A stretch of 10,000 nucleotides of DNA from Anaeromyces robustus (Eukaryota; Neocallimastigomycota; Neocallimastigomycetes; Neocallimastigales; Neocallimastigaceae): positions 1 to 10,000 of the forward strand of contig MCFG01000541.1 of the NCBI GenBank assembly GCA_002104895.1. The letters run 5' to 3'. The notes beneath the pieces were generated by a model. It made no database searches. It was not told the origin of the DNA and saw only the letters and a program-made list of their open reading frames with translations. The position numbers and the translations under genes are program-made. Positions 7,490 to 10,000 of the stretch are shown in pieces (position 1 is the stretch's first letter; every line of letters begins with the position of its first letter).

Positions 7490-7720
7490 TTAATAAAAAA
7501 CTTTCAAAATTGGTTTAAAAAAATAATTTAAAATTGCGTTTAGTGAAGAGGATAAAAGGATCTTCAACTCTTCCCATTCATCAATACAAACTTCAGTTGG
7601 ATTAATTTCATCTGAATCTATATTAAAATTTCTTATTTGCTTTATCATTTTCGACTCTCTTGATATATATATATTAACATTATAATATTGAATTATATTT
7701 CTAAATTTAATTTTTAACAT
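7490..7720 (-). CDS. Small hypothetical ORF, doubtful
   Basis: This is a 76-codon ORF. The middle part (about residues 25-60) has a protein-like composition unusual for this DNA: S-D-E-I-N-P-T-E-V-C-I-D-E-W-E-E-L-K, with Trp, Pro, Cys and acidic residues. The N-terminal 24 residues are composed only of the codons expected from AT-rich sequence, and the second Met at residue 25 may be a better start. No signal peptide, membrane segment or known motif is recognised. It could be a small gene, one exon of a spliced gene, or a relic. Confidence 0.25.
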   Translation of the reverse strand: MLKIKFRNIIQYYNVNIYISRESKMIKQIRNFNIDSDEINPTEVCIDEWEELKILLSSSLNAILNYFFKPILKVFY

Positions 7721-7730
7721 AAATATTTAT

Positions 7731-7788
7731 GATTTATATTTATATTTTCTAATATTTAAGATTTATATTTATATTTTCTAATATTTAA
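7731..7788. repeat. Perfect 29-bp tandem duplication (two copies)
   Basis: Bases 7731-7759 and 7760-7788 are identical over 29 positions (each begins GATTTATATTTATATTTTCT). The repeat lies just beyond the 5' end of the small minus-strand ORF. It is longer and more complex than the surrounding simple repeats and looks like a recent slippage or duplication event. Confidence 0.85.
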
Positions 7789-7974
7789 TATTTAATTAAT
7801 ATTTGAAGTATTTGTAGTAATTATAAATTTTATACCCTTTTAAATAAATAATAATAATGTCAGAAAACTATATTTATTAAATTGTTAAGAATTGACTTTC
7901 AATATTTTAAGTTACCTTATATATATATATAGATTTAATATGACTTATATATATATATATATATATTATATTTG

Positions 7975-8043
7975 ATATGAAAATAATACGTGACTAAACG
8001 TATTATTATATTAGGCTCGTACAACCTAATATTACATTCATAT
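7975..8043. other. Candidate structured element: three contiguous perfect stems (three-way junction)
   Basis: Three perfect stems fit together without gaps on one side. An outer stem pairs 7975-7981 (ATATGAA) with 8037-8043 (TTCATAT). Hairpin 1 pairs 7982-7990 (AATAATACG) with 7999-8007 (CGTATTATT) around an 8-base loop. Hairpin 2 pairs 8008-8015 (ATATTAGG) with 8025-8032 (CCTAATAT) around a 9-base loop. Only four bases (8033-8036) at the junction are unpaired. No known RNA family is recognised. It may be an RNA, a DNA cruciform of a mobile-element end, or chance in AT-rich DNA. Confidence 0.35.
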
Positions 8044-8686
8044 AAATTTTAATTGTATTGTATTGTATTAAAAAATATAAATTTTTACGGTTCAATTTAT
8101 GTAACGATTTGCATTAATTAAATACTATAAAATTCTAGCAAAGGATAAGTAAGAAAAGGAGTTTGAAACATAAAGAAAGGTGAGATCTTTAGTTTAGTGA
8201 ATAGGAAGAAAAGAATTAGTTTAGTTAGTAATAATTGATTATTTTATGTAATTGTATTAGAAAAGAAAATGTTAATAATATTTAATAATAAGTTAATACA
8301 TTATAAAATTAAATAAAAGATTAAACAAATAAAACTGAATATTATTATTATATCATTTAAGTGTAGTTTTCTATATATAAAACTCGAATCTATCACATTA
8401 TTAATATCATGATTATTTTTATGTACATTAATTTATGTTAAATACATTTATATTTCTTACAAAATATGTATTGGAATATAAATTTTTATAAAATAAAAAA
8501 TAATTTTAATATTAATTATTTTTATCTTTTAATATAAAAAATAGTAAAAAAAAAAAATAATATTAAAATGATTTTTAATAATAAATAATTGATAATAAAA
8601 GTATTATATAAAATTATAATATAAAAATATTAAAAAAAAAAAGAAGTTAAATATAATAAATAAATAAATTTATAGATTGTAAAAAA

Positions 8687-9133
8687 ATGTTTTTTTTAAT
8701 AGTATTTTTTACTTATATAATTAATATTCAAATTAAATATTCTTATGGATTAAATAATATTACACTTTATACTTATGAAAATATTACTGATTGTGAAGTT
8801 AGTCCTAATTATATATATGTTTATGATAAAAGTAAAATTTTAAATAAAAATGAAGTATTAAAAATCAAAAATAAATTTAATCTTGGTTATTATTGTAAAA
8901 ATGATATTTGTGTTGAAGTAAATCGTGATATTTTACTTCCATTTGTTGAAATTCCAGATAAAGAAGGTAATATAAAAAGATATATTAGTAAATCCTATAC
9001 TTATTATGATTTAAAGTTAAAAAATTATAGATATAATATATACGGTGGACCCAATATTCGTATTTCTTATAAATGTAGTTCTGATTCACAATGTTTAACT
9101 AATAAATGTATCGATGGGTGCATGTATCTTTAA
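8687..9133 (+). CDS. Secreted/membrane Cys-rich protein, N-terminal part
   Basis: This 148-codon ORF starts with a signal peptide (residues 1-21: MFFLIVFFTYIINIQIKYSYG). An extracellular-type region of no known family follows, with Cys at 36, 70 and 75. From residue 130 comes C-S-S-D-S-Q-C-L-T-N-K-C (Cys 130, 136, 141), a C-x5-C-x4-C motif typical of small disulfide-bonded repeats. The ORF then runs into the wrong frame and stops at 9131-9133. The downstream ORF begins in the overlap and continues the same motif (A-C-I-F-N) after one base is dropped from GGG at 9116-9118. The start ATG follows an A-rich leader. The joined frame would be about 271 residues, from 8687 to 9503. Function unknown; a surface or sensor role is inference only. 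Confidence 0.75.
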   Translation: MFFLIVFFTYIINIQIKYSYGLNNITLYTYENITDCEVSPNYIYVYDKSKILNKNEVLKIKNKFNLGYYCKNDICVEVNRDILLPFVEIPDKEGNIKRYISKSYTYYDLKLKNYRYNIYGGPNIRISYKCSSDSQCLTNKCIDGCMYL

Positions 9134-9503
9134 TAAAGAATATCCCAGTGAATTTTGTACTGATATTTATAATTATTTTTTTATATTTAAATATTCATAT
9201 ATGAATTGTGGTAAAGCAATAGGTGATATATGTAAAAAGAATAAAGAATGTGCGTCAAAGAAATGTTTTAATAATTCGGAATATAGTTATTGTGGATCAG
9301 TAGGAGGACCTTCAGATAGTGATGGATCATTACACTTTCTTTATTTATTTGGTTTCTTTATTGCAGGACATTTTATTATATTTTTTTATTATTATATTAA
9401 ATTAATAATAGAATATAGAAATAATTTATTAATTATATCTTTAATATTAGGAATTACTGTATTTTATTTATATAACTTATATATATTTATGAATTTAAAT
9501 TAA
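9114..9503 (+). CDS. C-terminal part of the Cys-rich membrane protein
   Basis: This 129-codon ORF overlaps the preceding one in another frame; its apparent ATG at 9114 is internal to that gene and probably not a true start. It supplies the fourth Cys of the first motif (G-A-C-I-F-N), then C-T-D-I-Y, then a second repeat D-I-C-K-K-N-K-E-C-A-S-K-K-C (Cys 40, 46, 51; C60 after it), the same C-x5-C-x4-C spacing. A Gly/Ser/Asp linker (61-72) precedes two hydrophobic stretches suited to membrane helices (about 73-98 and 104-126). With the leader at 8687 this gives an exported N-terminal domain anchored by the C terminus. The family is not recognised. Confidence 0.7.
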   Translation: MGACIFNKEYPSEFCTDIYNYFFIFKYSYMNCGKAIGDICKKNKECASKKCFNNSEYSYCGSVGGPSDSDGSLHFLYLFGFFIAGHFIIFFYYYIKLIIEYRNNLLIISLILGITVFYLYNLYIFMNLN

Positions 9504-9794
9504 TATATATTTATAAATATATAATTGTATTTTGTGTATATATAAAATACTAAAATTATTTATTATTAATAATTATTACGTTTTAATAAAGATCTATCCT
9601 TAACTTGTTCATAAAGATTTTGGTATGTTTCAACGTACATTTTTACATTCTAATAAAGCATATTATGATATATGTAAACATGATTTTTTTTTTTTAGACT
9701 TGATGGAAGTTTATTTTTATTTAAAATTATTAATTTAATTTACATACATACATGTGAATATAAAACAATACATTATGTAAAGAAAATATAGTAC
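9504..9794. other. Spacer with a possible Cys-motif relic
   Basis: Mostly AT-rich non-coding sequence between the two Cys-rich loci. At 9625-9690 one plus-strand frame reads M-F-Q-R-T-F-L-H-S-N-K-A-Y-Y-D-I-C-K-H-D before a poly-T run. It shares H-S and C-K-H-D, and the 15-base word TATGTAAACATGATT, with the coding sequence at 9911-9937. This looks like a fragment of a duplicated Cys-rich gene, but is short. Confidence 0.35.
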
Positions 9795-10000
9795 ATGAAT
9801 GTAAAAAAAATAAAAGTAATAAAAAAAGAAAAATTTATTACAGATATTAATCAAAAGAATAATATTCAAATAAAAAAAAAAAACGAAGTATTTATACTTC
9901 TAGTTTCTCCCATTCAGCAAATGTATGTAAACATGATTATGAATGTTCTTTTTATTATTGTTTTTCTTATGATAAAAATGTATTAATAATTTTTATATTC
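9795..10000 (+). pseudogene. Start of a second Cys-rich gene, frame-broken and cut by the window end
   Basis: Two frames make sense in succession. The frame of the ATG at 9795 reads a Lys/Ile/Asn-rich stretch up to a 12-A run (9872-9883). The frame of 9863-10000 then reads K-R-S-I-Y-T-S-S-F-S-H-S-A-N-V-C-K-H-D-Y-E-C-S-F-Y-Y-C, with the same C-x5-C-x4-C spacing as the gene at 8687-9503. It stays open to the last base, so the gene continues beyond the window. The single-frame 63-codon ORF 9795-9986 therefore has a wrong-frame C terminus. Alternatively the true start lies elsewhere, with 9863 onward an exon. No signal peptide is visible. Confidence 0.45.

Larger units (their letters stand above)
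7721..8686. other. AT-rich intergenic region
   Basis: No credible ORF. It holds the 29-bp duplication (7731-7788), two TA runs (7917-7930, 7946-7966), the three-stem structure (7975-8043), a purine-rich patch (about 8139-8230) and several poly-A runs close to the Cys-rich gene that starts at 8687. The last 60 bases, A-rich and ending AAAAAAATG, are the presumed leader of that gene. Confidence 0.6.

Noticed and set aside
7975-8043. tRNA or hammerhead ribozyme
   Set aside because: There is no D/anticodon/T arm arrangement or T-loop sequence of a tRNA, and the hammerhead core words (CUGAUGA, GAAA) are absent. Only the three stems are supported.
9795-9986. 63-codon ORF taken as an intact small protein
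   Set aside because: After the 12-A run its reading is out of register; the alternative frame gives a Cys motif shared with the neighbouring gene, while this frame gives only AT-biased hydrophobic residues.
1-10000. Dictyostelium or Plasmodium origin
   Set aside because: Both are similarly AT-rich, but paired dockerins with LGY-x-CC and W-G-x-E motifs on a secreted enzyme are characteristic of anaerobic gut fungi.

Overview
The window looks like nuclear DNA of an anaerobic gut fungus (Neocallimastigomycota: the Neocallimastix / Piromyces / Anaeromyces group). The reasons are an extremely A+T-rich sequence with long homopolymer and (AT)n/(TAAA)n/(TTAA)n tracts, islands of recognisable coding sequence separated by 0.5-1.9 kb of near-featureless AT DNA, and above all a pair of fungal-type dockerin (CBM10-like) modules at 4531-4773 on the minus strand. 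These modules are characteristic of the cellulosomes of these fungi. The large ankyrin protein and the small secreted or membrane Cys-rich proteins fit the same kind of genome. No rRNA, tRNA, CRISPR array or intact transposase gene was seen.

Layout. 1-1315 is intergenic, with a 42-bp-arm inverted repeat (73-178) and a compound microsatellite (784-969). 1316-3567 (+) is an ankyrin-repeat ORF followed, in shifted frames, by an unrecognised charged, coiled-coil-like ORF and a short third-frame tail; probably one gene with two frame breaks. 3568-4103 is AT-rich spacer. 4104-4238 (+) is a 44-codon orphan ORF beginning with a clean secretory signal peptide and running head-on into the 3' end of the next locus. 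6814-4165 (-) is a secreted modular protein split over several frames: signal peptide and N-terminal region, bacterial-type PI-PLC X-like catalytic domain, ricin-like Cys/Trp module, two dockerins, then a second ricin-like module. 6815-8686 is mostly non-coding AT DNA with one doubtful small ORF (7720-7490, -), a 29-bp tandem duplication, and a contiguous three-stem structure at 7975-8043. 8687-9503 (+) is a secreted/membrane Cys-rich protein broken by one extra G. 9795-10000 (+) is the start of a second Cys-rich gene of the same motif family, also frame-broken, and cut by the window end.

How it fits together. The minus-strand protein would be exported and, through its dockerins, docked on the fungal cellulosome, carrying a phosphoinositide / GPI-anchor-type phospholipase activity rather than a glycosidase. 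The Cys-rich proteins on the right share a C-x5-C-x4-C motif and look like surface proteins. The most striking global property is that every sizeable coding locus here is broken by single-base frame changes, and the dockerin region also has an in-frame stop and lost cysteines. This means gene decay, indel errors in the assembly, or both. Raw reads or transcripts would separate these.
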